From assembly GCA_022385805.1 (NCBI GenBank), contig MU277726.1:146713-210712 (forward strand): 64,000 bases of DNA. The letters are read 5' to 3'. Below the pieces are notes generated by a model that was not told where the DNA came from, made no database searches, and saw only the letters and a list, made by a program, of their open reading frames with translations. Source of the DNA: Pilatotrama ljubarskyi (lineage: Eukaryota > Basidiomycota > Agaricomycetes > Polyporales > Polyporaceae). A program made the position numbers and the translations under genes. Below, one piece after another: positions 44,268 to 56,700 of the stretch. Within the stretch, counting starts at the first letter, position 1, and every line of letters begins with the position of its first letter.

Positions 44268-46541
44268 TCAGGCGTACAGAGACGCGGCTGTATTTATGAG
44301 TCTCGCCGCCTCGTTGGATCGAGGCTCGATGGCGCAAGGAAAGGAGTTGGGAGCCCTGCATGTGATAAAGGGCAAATTAGCCCAGCGCATAGTCTAATAT
44401 TGCGGACGACGTACCTGAAGACGGAGTTCTCGAAGACGATATCCGGCTCGATCGGCTTCCCGCTAGGATCGAGCTCCTTGCGGATATCGAAGGTGGCGAG
44501 CACGCACGCGATGACGATCCAGAACGACGATTCTATGAGATGGGATCCTGGGCAGCGCCTGACAATGGACCATATGGAGCCAGCTCGAGCGGATGATGGC
44601 CAGGAAAGCCTGATCTGAGAGAAACGTACCTCCTACCGAAACCGAAGACGAAGTTGCGCGGGTCGCGTTTGCTCGCGGTCGCAGGCTCCACTATCTCCAA
44701 GTATCGCTCCGGAATGAAGGCGTCGGGGTCGGGAAATACTGCTGGGTTCCGCGTCATCTCCCTAGGAGCCGATTAGCCGACGAGTGCTGTCCGAAGAACA
44801 TCGCACGTACCAGACATTGGCGAAGACGAGAGTCCCGCGGGGGATGTGCATGCCCTTGTAGATATCGTCCTCCATGAGTCGGTGCGGAAGCCCTAAGGCG
44901 TCATTTTAGAATCGTCTCCGATAGTTGTCGCGCGCAGAAGTCTGACGCATACCAAGAGGTACGGGGGCCGCGGTCCTGAGAGATTCGCTCATGACCGCAT
45001 CGACGTAGGGCAGGGACGGTCGGTCGCTAAACGTGGGTAAACGGCCAGTACCGACGACCAAGTCGATCTCCTTCCGGGCTTTGGCCGCCACTTCCGGATG
45101 AAGTTGCATCTGAAGGAGGAAGTGCCGAACAACTGTTAGTGTCTGTCGGATGATGACGGTGTCAGTGTAGGTGCGGCGACGGTACATGAAGCCGCAGCGA
45201 GGCTGACCGTATCAATGCTTGCTGGTGACAAGAAGGGATCAGAATTCGAGGACTTGCCGGAAAGCGTGGAGGAGCGATAAGTGACGTACCCGAGTACATG
45301 GAGTTGGCGGTCCAGCGGACGTCGAAGTCGTCCTGAGTAGCTGCGCCCTCTTTGTTCTCGACAGCTTCGTCGAGAAGGGTGGTACAAAAGCAAGGAACTG
45401 CCGTGCCTTGTTTCTTGAGCAATATCGGGTTAGCGTGTCTGCGTCAGGTCAATATGCAGAGAGCGAGCTGCGTGCTGTACCATGCGAGTCTTGACCAGCT
45501 CAAACGGCTTGTCGACGAACTCTTGCATCTTGGCTTTCCACTGTGCCGCTTTGCGCTTGAATCCTGCTCCCGGGAGCCACGGCGGTAGGTGCTTCACTGA
45601 GGGTCGTAAGCTCACTTGCCTCCCTGGGAAGATGCCAAGTGTTCCACTCACAGGATGGGAAAACGTCGACGGGCCAAATACCGCCACCAGAGGTGATACG
45701 GTTGGACAGAATCTCCACGCACTCCTCGGCTAGGTTCAGGAACGGGTCGTTGTTCGACGTCACGCGATACCCGTAGACCACCAGGAGCGTCAGGCTGCCG
45801 GCATATCTATGAGGAAGCATCAGCATCCTCACCGCTACCAGAGGTACGCTGGGCATGTCCATGGCCTTCTTACCTCCGGATATGCCCCTCGTAGTCGGCT
45901 GGGTCGTCGAGAAGCCGCTTCAGCAGCGCCTGCGTCTCCATCTCGAGCAACCTATGGTAGGATGGGATCGCGCCAGGTCCGAGCGCCTTCTGCATGAGGC
46001 GGCGTTGCCTGCGAGACTGCTCGCCGTATCGAGTAAAGGCGACCTGTGCAAAGGGTCAAGGTGAAAACCACTATTTAAGAGCAACGGTGGAATCCACTCA
46101 CCATGTTCTCGCAACCGCACCTGTCGGCCAGGAGTTAGCTCCCGCGTCGTAGGAAGAGAGCTGCCGTATACGCACAGTTCGCCTGCCATCACAAGGGCGG
46201 GCTTGTCTGAGTAGATGGCACCCTTCTTGTCGAGCAGGTCAATGGCCGCCTCGTAGGTATTCAGGAAGAGCAGCCCTTGGCCGAATATGTGCAGGTATAC
46301 CACAGCTCCTGGGCAGAGTTGGCGTGTGTGATACGGCTGTGGCTATCCGAGGCTCACCGTACTGTTTCGCCCATTGCGAGGCTTGCAACCACAGCTCTCG
46401 CGATGTCAAGTTGGAAACGTTCCCAAGTAGCGGGAAAGGCTTCGGGCCAGGGGGTAGTAACGTGACGCGCTTGCTAGATGCTTGCACCAAGCGAAAGAGC
46501 ACCGTGAGGAGTGCTATGAAGACTAGCGGAGCAAGGACCAT
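44268..46541 (-). CDS. cytochrome P450 monooxygenase
   Basis: Multi-exon microsomal P450 of roughly 500 residues. The N-terminal anchor MVLAPLVFIALLTVLFRLV is followed by the hinge LLPPGPKPFPLLGN. The I helix reads ASIDTT, formed across a splice near 45185. The K helix is ESLR, the PERF-like segment is FIPERYLE, and the haem loop FGFGRRRCPG is assembled across the intron at about 44560-44628, with the Cys ligand intact. The last exon ends SLYA at 44268. In the C helix, RYGEQSRRQRRLMQ has Ser where many fungal P450s have the Trp that contacts a haem propionate. Basidiomycete P450s of this type oxidise secondary metabolites or xenobiotics; the CYP family cannot be assigned by eye. It is divergent from the DUF3445 gene, with 1.7 kb between. 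Confidence 0.9.
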
Positions 46542-48279
46542 TCTAGGAGCTCAGACTGGTAGGATGGCGTAGTGATGAGCGGTCGCGTTATGGCAGGAGA
46601 CCTCGACGTAGGAAGTACACTCGCCGGCCGAATTTATAACCTCTACAGACGCGAGCGGTTGAGTTACCACTGGCCACGTCAAATTTCCGGAGGTAAGCAA
46701 AGTGTTTCAAGGCGCATCCCGAAGCGCGCCACCATCTGGGCCGAGTGGTATTGGCAGCGCTGTACCCCGAGCAGCGGGGTCCTACGCGGAAATACGAAGA
46801 CTATAACCGATGGACCGACGCTTCTCGAGGTAGAAGACCACACACCTTTGATCGTAGACAGCCCGAAGAGATGGGGATTGGCGTTCCTTGTACAGACCTG
46901 GACGCTCTGACGCGCCATATAAGCACTCGGGCTTCGGAACGCCGTGATGGCGTACATCGCGGCCTTCCTGTTCGAGCGGTCTTCGGAGGGTGCTGCAGCC
47001 ATTTTAATATACTCTCCTTTCCGTTGCTATGCCTCTGACAGCAATTCGGGAAGTGCGACGTTTGGCCTTCCATGACGGGCATTGCTATCGATAGCTATGA
47101 TACACCTACCTTGAACGCCTCTCCGCGGTTGAGGGACCCGATGAACCGAAAGGCTCATGGAAATCCTATCACGCTGGTCTTCTTGACGATGCGCAGTTTA
47201 GCCGTACACAGGAATGCTTGCTATCGCCGGAGATGACCCACCTCACAACCACCATAGCATGCATATGATGCTTCGTGACAGCTGGACCGTGTAGCTCATG
47301 AGTTCCCAGATATTTGAGGGTCCTCACGATGCGACTCAAAACGTCCCGAGTCTAAGATACAACGACGTCGTTGACAATTGATTAGTTACTGAGCTTGACA
47401 TGGGACAGTTAGTAAGCCCGGGTTTACCGGTAAACCCGCAGATCACTTACTACTGTATGATGTATACGGCCCGGGGGCGCGCACCATACACGGGGACAAC
47501 CTGCTCTCGACCGCCATCGTCTCTCGAGCCCCGATAGCTGCTACTCGCAATGCTTCCAGCAATGTTACTGCTGCTCAAACTCCAGGACCGCTCGTCGCCG
47601 TTCATAGCAAAGCTTTGTGTTTACACCGTTCCGGCCTGGCATGAAGACGCGGCCTCTGTGGTCCTACCAGTCGCCGGCCCTACGCGCTCGAAGCCTGCGT
47701 GTACCCCTCCTAAGAACAGCAAACGCGTTGCAATCAGCTTTTTTTCCTTACGATACGATCGTCCAAGTGGCCTTCATAGATCAGAAGCCGATGTGGTGGC
47801 TGTATGAAGGCTCACGATGATTGTCTCCTGGGGTTATCGTCTGGCAACACAGCGCACACATCACGGAGTCTACATCGGTGGTCGACCATGTTCAGAGTGG
47901 TCAGGTAAGACATCGATTCTCCAGGCGATTCCCTCAGCGTACGGCGATGGCGCTGTCTTGGGCTGTCTGCTGACGTACCTGATGGTGGCTGCAGAACTCT
48001 AGCCCGGATGCCGGACAGTGACTCGATCTGCTATCGCGCACGCGACGGGAAGACGGGACTCCTCTTCTCCAGTTCACCTGTATATAGATGCGAGACCCAC
48101 GGCTACAGCACTTCGCCTCGTGCAATTGCCGCCACTGCTCTTCAGCTCCAGCCCTTGTATCTGCATCGCCAGCGCTCTTCCGTGCGATTCCGGATCCTCG
48201 AGGGACGTCATCCTGCCCTTGACTCCAGCATACCAGACGGATATCGACACTCTCTACGCGGGTCGCTCATTTCTTGAAT
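46542..48279. promoter_or_regulatory. intergenic region between divergent P450 and DUF3445 genes
   Basis: 1.7 kb with no supported gene. It contains the upstream regions of both oxidative enzymes and the 20-bp palindrome at 47419-47438. Confidence 0.4.
47419..47438. repeat. perfect 20-bp palindrome
   Basis: CGGGTTTACC followed by its exact reverse complement, with no spacer. A symmetric CGG...CCG arrangement is the kind of site bound by Zn2Cys6 dimers, but a single occurrence proves nothing. Confidence 0.6.
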
Positions 48280-50112
48280 ATGGCCTCGCTCTCCTTCGCT
48301 GAGTCTTGGACAGACCGCTCTGTTGTCGCTGCTTGCTTGCTCGCTGTCTGCTTTATCTCGTATCGGGCTTGGGCCAAGCGCCGACAAGCTCGAGGGAGGT
48401 CAATCGTTCCTTTACCTGAACAGCTTGAGAAAGCAAGTTCCGCGAAACTGAACGACAAGGATCGTGCACCAGGAGGTATGCCCTCATGATGAGTTTCTTG
48501 AACGGCCGGATGTCACAGCCTTGTCTTCCTCCCGTGCACAGAATGGATTCCAGTTCGCTCGTTTGAGTACCCCCGCCTGGGACCCAGCAAGGAACACTTC
48601 AGCAAGGTTAAGCCCATCCCTTACCGCCCCTTCAAATGGGGCGATTATCAGTGAGTGATATTCCGCTGCTTGCCATACTGCACCTAGTTGACGATTGACC
48701 TCCAGCGTGACGATGGGGATCCGCAACATGCCCTGGGATGAGTGGATCGAGCTCGACCGCGAATTTGAGCAGTTCCACAAAGTGTGCGACTACCGCATAC
48801 GAACGCGCGCGGACCGCTTGCTGAGCGTGCACCCCGTGCAACCCGGCCTCGTCGACTCTGGCCATGCCGCCGGTAGGACTGCCTAACCTATCGGCAGCGA
48901 TTTCGTGGATCTGATGGCCTTCCTTCGCCGATAGCCGAGGAACTCCTGTACGAGCTCGCTGAGTATCTTTCGAGGCGGCATCCGGACGTCTATAGTGTGA
49001 CGAGACATCCGGTGTCCAAGAATCCTGACGAGAACGGGTGGTACGGTGAAGGGAAGATCAAAGACATCACTATCATCCCGTTCAACGAGACGTACAGCCT
49101 GGACACGGCAGAGCCTCTGAAGGTTGCGCGAATGTTGTCAGTAGGCCATTTGCAAGTCAAGGTCTCGACTGACCACGAGCTGCCTGCAGGATACAAGAGG
49201 ACTTCACGATCATGATGGAAGGCACGGATGGCCGCTATTACTTGCAAGCTGGCGCGGTCGTTATCGCAGGTAAGCGAAGGAAGGTACCTCGTATACTGCA
49301 TCGCCCTTATCATCGTGCTTGCAGGCTCGTGGAGATTGGAGGATAAGATGGGCATGCCGCTCGAAGAAATTCACATCTCCGGCAACGTGCCGCAGTGTGA
49401 GTGTCCGAAGCACTGCGCTTCTCTCTCCGACGCGGTCACGCTGATACCACCTCTCCAGATCAGAGCAAGCTGCAAATGAGCATGGATCGCTTCTTCCGCC
49501 GGCTCCCGCTCGACAAGCCTGTCATCCGCAACAACTATGCCGTCCAGCTCGTGCAGGACCCCGAGATGCGTGTCCCCGCCCCCGCCCCTGGCTCGCTCCT
49601 CGAAGTCGACCCTGACGAGCTCGCGTGGGCGGCGACGATGAACGGGACGGAGGACACGAACGAGTTTGAGCGCGCGAAGCACATCAATGACCAGTGCGAC
49701 ACTGCGAACAGTCCCAAGGACAGAGGTTACCCCGAGTCGAGGACGACAACCCCGGCGACGCTGAGGACGGTCCGCCTGCGGACGGAGCGGCAGACGCTTC
49801 GACGGCTACCGCGCACTGGTGCGATCGTGTTCACGATTCGGGTGTACCAGACGCCGTTCGAGGAGCTGGCGCGCGAGCCTGGTATTCCCGGGCGCATGGC
49901 TAGTGCGATACGCAGCTGGCCGGAGGATGTCGCACGGTAGGTAGTACTGGATTGGCAGTGTCTACCGCATGCTGAAACGCTGCCGTTGGGATAGGTACAA
50001 GGCGAGGGACGCATACGAGGGTATCCTGCCCCTTCTGGACAAGTGCCATGCAGAGCAGATAGAGCTGGGACTCGTCAGCGAGGAGGACAGGAAGTCCAAC
50101 TTCCCGTTCTAG
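48280..50112 (+). CDS. DUF3445 / HODM alpha-subunit-like haem protein, membrane-anchored
   Basis: Multi-exon gene. The N-terminus has a TM anchor (SVVAACLLAVCFISYRAWAKRR). After splicing, GEWIPVRSFEYPRLGPSKEHF leads to PYRPFKWGDYHVTMGIRNMP, WIELDREFEQFHKV, VQEDF-type IQEDFTIMMEGTDGRYYL and AGAVVIAGSWRLEDKMGMPL. Then come EIHISGNVPQY, KLQMSMDRFFRRL, RTERQTLRRLPRTGAIVFTI and SWPEDVARYKARDAYEGIL. These are the successive blocks of PF11927 (DUF3445), whose bacterial members include a haem-dependent oxidative N-demethylase subunit. The first intron splits GE at about 48473-48540; the VARML-IQEDF junction uses gtcagt...ctgcag. The protein ends KSNFPF. The substrate is unknown; the TM anchor and P450 neighbour suggest oxidative metabolism at the ER. 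Confidence 0.88.
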
Positions 50113-50482
50113 GCTGCTTTTGTCGGGAACTCGCAACGTGATTGGAGTAGAGGATACGGGTCGCACGTCTTCGCACACGTCTTCGCTTGCATTCATCAGA
50201 TCAGCATATCCAGCTCTGAGCCACCAGTTGCAACACTCTCGCATACGAGGCGATCTCTACATCCTCAGCCCACCGGGCTTGTCGAGCAGGTATAGTTGTC
50301 TGTATCCGATGATACCCGGCGCGGCCCTTCTGGTAAGTCCGCCTTTAACGCTCTTGCTCAACTTCCTGATCCTCCCGCAATGGTCGGCATAGCGCACGCT
50401 ACGGAGTAAGGAGGTGGGCTAGCCTCGGGGTCGTCGGTCCAGTCATTCGCTTCCTGCTACGCATGGGATATATGGTTGTCCA
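50113..50482. other. short convergent intergenic region
   Basis: 370 bp between two facing genes. It should hold both terminators; no motif stands out. Confidence 0.3.
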
Positions 50483-52059
50483 TCAGACCTCTTGGCTTCG
50501 CCTAGTAAGATGACGAACCCTCACCGAGAAATCCGGATGGGAGCGAGATGGAGACACATCCTCCTGGATTCGCTCGACCACCTTGTGTTCGTCCCGGGGG
50601 CCGTCCGCGGGCAGCTGCTCTACTGAACGTTGACGCCGCCACCATTCGAACGGGCTGCTCTCTCGCACTGTGAATCTCTCTGAACGACGCCGACGACGGA
50701 CGATGTACAGCACAAGGAATATTGCAATCGCCGCCCCTGCGATTCCCGCGACCACACCGCCGATGATAGCGCCTAGGTGGGCGGAGTTTGTTGAGCGGGC
50801 GGGACCAGGATTTGCAGTAGCATCCGGCGGACTGGCTGTTTGCTGGGAACTCGGGAGTAAGGACGCTATAGTTGAGTGGGTCTGCCCTGTACTGCTAGTC
50901 CAGTACAAGCTGCCCGACGAGTCTGCGGGTGGAGAAGCCGCAGGGGAATCCTCTGCTTTGGTTCCAGACGATGTGCTAGCCCCCTCGAATTTGAGTGACT
51001 GTGACGTAGAAATCGAACCATCTGTAGAAGACGATTCGGTTGTCGGAAAGGCAGGGAAGGTCGTTGTAGCCGGCGCCGTTAAATGAGTAGATGCAATCCC
51101 AGAGCTAAGGCTTGCAGTTCCATCCGTAGGTGCCGACATAGGCCCGCGGGGAGCGTAGCTACCCGACGTTGTGGAGTCAGGTTGGTCTAGTGTAAGAACA
51201 CACAGTCAACTTCAACTTTGCCGATGCGATCGAGAAGTACAACGGAATGCGAACGTACGCTGACTTGCAATGGACTGTGCTGCTTGAACATCGAACTGGA
51301 CACCCTGAGCTTCCACCATGAGCGCTCAAGGTGTTACTGGTATCTTTGCAATTTACTCACCGAGAGAGGCGCGAGTCGCATATACGCCCATGCAGGAATC
51401 GAGGTATCTGATGCAACAGAATGCGGATATCTGTCCGAGCGCAGGAGTTGGGTTTGCTATAAGCAGCTGTGAATACAATGCGGCGGGCTCACTGTTGGAT
51501 AGCGAGACTGGAGCATCCGAAAGCGGTGGAGTATACGGTCCAGCTGCAAGAAACAATCGTCAGCGTCGCACATCCTATCTGTCCCGGAGTGCTATGGTCA
51601 TACCTTACTTGAAAACTGGCATCGTTCGCACATATCCCGCATGCTGACCATAGCGAGTACAGCACCGTATTGCAAGCGCACGGACTCCCCTGCAGGACAG
51701 ATTCAGCCTCCGCCGGGGTGGATGACTCGATGGCGCCTGCCACAGTACGGATCAGCTACACTGGTACAAGGTCAGGAGATATCGAGCACGGACCGCTGCA
51801 AGATGATAGAAGGTCTTGCAAGGTTGTGCAGGGCGTTTGTCCGCGTTCACTGTCCATCTGTAGAGTCATAATGAGGGGATTTCAGCCTATGCACTGTGTG
51901 TTTCAAGGACACGCTATAGCCACCATCACTCACCCAAGAGTAAGCACTGTTCGAGCACATAGGCCAATCCGAGGATGCAGCGCGGATCTCGATGCAGCCG
52001 TAGGCCATCGAGGCAACCAGGACCAGCGCAGACAAGGGTATCAGGAGGCCAACGACCAT
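50483..52059 (-). CDS. signal-peptide single-pass membrane protein, CxC/WAY family member 5
   Basis: Minus-strand gene, 15 kb from its nearest relatives. Exon 1 (from 52059) encodes the signal peptide MVVGLLIPLSALVLVASMAY and then SSDWPMCSNSAYSW before gtgagt, aligning with GWPTCSDPAFSW of member 4. Later exons give SPCACNTVLYSLWSACGIC (about 51670) and DTSIPAWAYMRL (about 51390). A Ser/Thr-rich stalk, the TM helix LGAIIGGVVAGIAGAAIAIF, a short Arg run (RRRRRSER) and SSPFEWWRRQRS follow. The C-terminal tail (DEHKVVERIQEDVSPSRSHPDFSV...SQEV) lacks the LETLDCGD block of members 3 and 4. That places it as a diverged sister of the 3/4 subgroup. Function unknown. Confidence 0.82.
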
Positions 52060-53712
52060 CCTTGACGGTCAAGGTAGTGCGGGGCTAAGAACGACGAGCG
52101 AGGCTACGGATGGTTTAATCCGGCCGGCACGACGCCCTAAGGCACCGATTCTGCGAACTCAAAGGTGAGCTGCACCGAGTGGAAAATTGGTCGCCTCATA
52201 CGGACTTTGCACTGGTTCCATCTGCCGACCTGTTGACAGAGAGCTCATGTTCGCGTTCGGAATGATCTGATGCCGGCTTTCGTCTATTGGGCGAGTGTTG
52301 TCGGGTCGAGGAAGCAATATGCTTGCCATCTTCGCCCGCCCTGTTGCCCTAAGATGACGGCAACGTGAAGATACGGCCGTTGTTGCCGGGTGCAACCCAC
52401 GTCAAAGGTCGGGCTTCAAGTAGACTTTGATGCAGTACGAGATGAGTTCTGCTTTGGGGTTCCCCCCTACTTCCATAACTAGTACAGTTGAACTTTGCAC
52501 GTTAGCGGACCATGGACGAGTGCCTCCGGACCTCCGATGTAGAGATTGTGGCTGATGTACTTACAGCCTCGCGGATAACTGAGCACAGTCCTTCATGCCA
52601 TGACATGAATGCCGATGTGCGCGCAAGCGGCGCATGAGGATGAATAAGACAGACACGTTTTCATAATGGGATGTATCGACTACTTGTTGTCGATCCGGAC
52701 ACCATGACGCGCGAGAGTCACCAGCAACCTGGAAGGCGAGCGAGTGAGACGTGCGTTCGGTCCGCCGATGAAGCCTATTACAAAAACCAGTTCCCTGGCG
52801 TACCCAGTCTGCAGACTTCACAGGAGTCGCTTCCCCTCCGAAAACAGGAGCGACGCGTCGTGTCTTTAAGTCGTCAAGTTGCACTTCAGGTGTTCATGAT
52901 CCCCAGGCTGTTCAGCGATATCTCTTTCTTGCCGGCGTATCTGACCGAAGTAATTGACGACGAATGCCAGCAGCAGCGATGAGAAGAGTGCCACCGTCCT
53001 GAGGCCTGCACCGCTCCATTTATCGCCGCCTTGCTTCTTCGTGCAGTTTCGACGGGTGAACACGTCGCAGTGCCTGTCAGGTGAATGATATCCGAAGAAA
53101 GTGGAGGCCACCGCGTCAAACTTTCTGTTCGATAGAAGATGGCATGTTGTAGGAGCATGAGATGGTCGATGTACAAGGCTTCAAATATGATATTGTTCGT
53201 TAACCCTGTATTCACGGCTCCAGTTCTCTATACTCGAGCCTCAGCATTATCGTGACCATCAATTCCAGTGAAGCATAACGTGGAAGTAAGTGTCAAAGCA
53301 AACGATTCTCATGCGAATTCCTTGAAGTGACTGACCCGTTTCACCGTAGTGCTAATCATGAGTGGGCATGTCCGTAGGATATCACGAACCTTCATGGAAC
53401 ATGGCCCGGCAGCTCCCGATTCCAAACATCCTAGCTTTTCCTTACGTGATCGTATTGCCCGAGAGTCTACGGCAGTGAGTACTACCATGAAGTAAGTAGA
53501 CAAGAGTGTCAGGTTGCGCGGCCAAGGTCAGCCGCAGAGAGAGATTAGATTAGCGCGGGGCACTGGCCGGAGAAGCCGCGGACGGGGAGGCGAGCGTGAG
53601 GCGCGGTGCGGAGGGAAGCTCTAACATGATTCTTAACGTCGACATCGTGCTCTGCGTGTATGCGCCCAGTGAGAACTCTCCCAGCACGCGGCCCTCGACA
53701 TCGTAGCAACCG
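52060..53712. other. gene-free interval
   Basis: 1.65 kb. Small minus-strand ORFs at 52561-52884 and 52866-53215 lack family motifs and consistent splice links, so I do not call them. Confidence 0.3.
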
Positions 53713-56700
53713 ATGCCAAAGCCCACTCTCCTCCAGACCATCCTCGGAAAGCCCTCCCAGACCTACCACCACCCCGCAGAGCGCGACTACCATTCGACCA
53801 AGGACGAGCTGTTCCGAATCGCCGCCGCCACGAAGGTCCTTCCCGGCCACCTTAGCTGCTCCGAGTCGGGTTTTGACAGCTCGACGCCTGGGAACTCCGA
53901 CTCTGAGCAGCCCCACCACTCTCCAAGCGCAGCCCTGCCACGTCCAGCTTCATCGTCTCCAGGTCTTTTGAATGGCAGGAGCGGGTCAGCCGAACAGCAA
54001 ACAACGTCGAGGTCGGGTTTGCAGGTGAGTCTCGAGATCGAGCCAGCTTCGATACCCGAGGCGACCTCAGGCTTATCAATCTAACACTTCGCTCTCTCGT
54101 TCGGCCGTTCGATAGCGAAAGCGACCTCTTATCCACTCCATCGCGTCATCATCTTCCTCTTTCGTATCAGTCAAGTATGCCGACGCGGCGACGCCTGACC
54201 GTCTATCCTCTCACTCTCAGCCTCACCCTCGCACGTCCTCGTCCGTGAACTCATCCGCGCCACATTCCCGCTCGAGCAGGACTTTCACCCCGAGCAGCAG
54301 AGGTAACGACGGCGACGCAGAAGACAGCACCGACGGCGAGGACGAGGAGGGCACGGACATCTTCTATACCCCCCGTTCGTCCTTCGTCTCCTCTCCACGT
54401 ATGTCCCGAACTTCCACCGTCGCCATGCTCGAGCCGCAAGCATTAGCATCTGCCCTTCTCCCCCTCCATTCCAAGTCATCATCGACACCCCTTGCTGTGC
54501 CTGAGAGTACGGATTCCAATCCTGTATCTCGAACACCCTCGGGCTCCTCGATCTCCTCGGTTGCTTCCTCCACGAGCGGTGGAGACGAGGCGCCATCCGT
54601 ATTTTCCTCGCCTACGCACACCGCGTCGACCCGCCTGACGACTCCTTCCAACTCGGACCGAGGTGCACAGCACGGGTCCGTCGAGGCGATCACCATTGCG
54701 TCAAGTGCTCGTGCGCGGCCGACCTCGTCCGGCGGCAAGTCTGCATCCTCGACCTCAACGCGCTCTAGCTCGAGCACCCTGCGCAAACGGTCGCGTGAGG
54801 ACGTACGAAAGCTGACATACACCGACCAGGACTGGGCGCAGGACGTGCGATGGCTCGCGCCGCCGAAGATGCCGGCTGCGGCATCCCCCGGCACATCCCC
54901 CTCGTCTTCCTCTTCGCGGCGGTACTCACGGCTCTTGCCCCCGGACCTACAAGCACAACTCCCACCGCCGCTCGAGCTCGGGCCTCCGAGCACGTTCCCC
55001 GCACCAGCGCCGCGCAGGCCGGGAGGTGGAACAGCCGCGCGGAGCAAGGGCGACCGGAGAAGCAAGCGGTCGCGCGGCTCGCGGGGACGCATGTCGGCGC
55101 TGTGGGAGGAGGACGAGAGTGAGGAATGTAGCACGGGCGTGAGCAGCACGGAGCCGAGCCGTGCGTCGACACCTGTCCTGGACACGCCGCCACACTCGCT
55201 CCCACCTTCGCCTCTCGCGAGGGCAACGACGCTCCCACCAGACGTGCAGGAGGAGAGCGCACCATCCGAATCGACACACGAGAGCACACCCGATGCGCGG
55301 CTGCAGAAATACGCGAGGGGGCACCGCAACGGGCTCTCGTCATCGTTGTCGCTCTTTCGTGCGGGTGGCTCTTCGTCAGCGGACCTGCCCACCCATCCTC
55401 TCCCGACGCCCTTCCCAGCTTCCTCAGCAAGGTCCAATGGCGGTTATAGCGGACTTACGCTTCCGCGTGCGGGCTATGCCAATCCGAAGGGCAAGACGAC
55501 CGCGGATGGGCATGTCGATCTTGTGCGCGCGGGCATCGCGCAGAGCAGCATGGTCACGGTCGAAGTCATCCGCGGCGTGGCCGCCACCGTCTCGCATGGG
55601 ACATCGCCGCTCCCTAATGTCCCCTCCAAGGCACGCCGGCGCGCGTTCTCGATATCCCTTGGGCGCTCTTTCTCGCTCAGTCTGAAGCCCAAGCGGCGCG
55701 AGAGCGCTACCCCAGTGCACCTCCAAGGCAGCTTACCGCTGCCCGTGGCATTCACGGCGCACATGTCGCCGCCCACATATGTTCCAGAGTCACACGTGCT
55801 CGTGCAGGTCCATGCGGTCGGTCTCGACTCCCTCGACTCACTCATCGTGCACGAAAAGTCAGGGATGGCTGGCGGAAGCGGCGGCGGAGGCGGAGGGAAG
55901 GGCATCGGGGGTGGGAAGGCGGGATTCATCCCTGGCCGAAGTTTTGTAGGCAAGGTCATCGAGTGCGGGTGGACCGTGAGTCCTGAGGTTTGCAAGCGCG
56001 GAGAGTGGGTGGTCGGCCTCCTGGATCCCAGAAAAGTGAGTTGCTTGTACCTACATCTTCTCATCTCCTACTTCCCTCCTGCGCTATGAGGCTGTCCTGA
56101 AAGAGCCATATGCTGACGTGGCGTGCAATAGTGTGGCGCGCTAGCAGAGTTCATCGTTGTAGAGCGCCATCGCGTCCATCGAGCCCCACAGCCCCGCGCA
56201 CGGACGGCCTCGCTCTTCCCGCCCCGAAGGCGCATGCCGCATATGCGCAGCTCGTCTCTCCCCGTGAATGGACACGCACCAGTGCCATACAATCCCTCCC
56301 CCCTCGCTCCAGCGCCGTTGACTATAGAGGAACTCGCACTGTTACCGCTCTGCGGCGTTCCTGCGCACCGCGCCATCCGCACATTCACGGACGTGCTTAC
56401 CCCGCCGGTCGGCTATAGTCGGTCCCCATCTCAGGGCACAACCGCACGACCCGACGTGCGGGTGCTCGTTCTGCAAGGACATGACGGCGCAGGTGCATGT
56501 GCAGTGCAGATGCTCGGCCGCCGTGGTGTACGAGTGTGCGTGCAGATCCCGGAGTCCGCGGTGGTCGACGTGCAAGAGGAGGTGCGCAAAGCGTCGGTGG
56601 AGGTCGTCCGTCCGTCCCCGTCCTTCTCCCCGTCCAAGAGCAAAGGAAAGGGTAGGGCAGGAGTGCAGAGCAAGCGCGAGCAGGTTGAGGTACGGCTACG

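Noticed and set aside
52561..53215. Small overlapping minus-strand ORFs
   Set aside because: No family motif, no signal peptide or TM logic, and no convincing splice chain connecting them.
54364..55437. 357-codon minus-strand ORF
   Set aside because: Antisense shadow of the disordered region of the MDR fusion gene, whose plus frame is longer and spliced to a recognisable domain.
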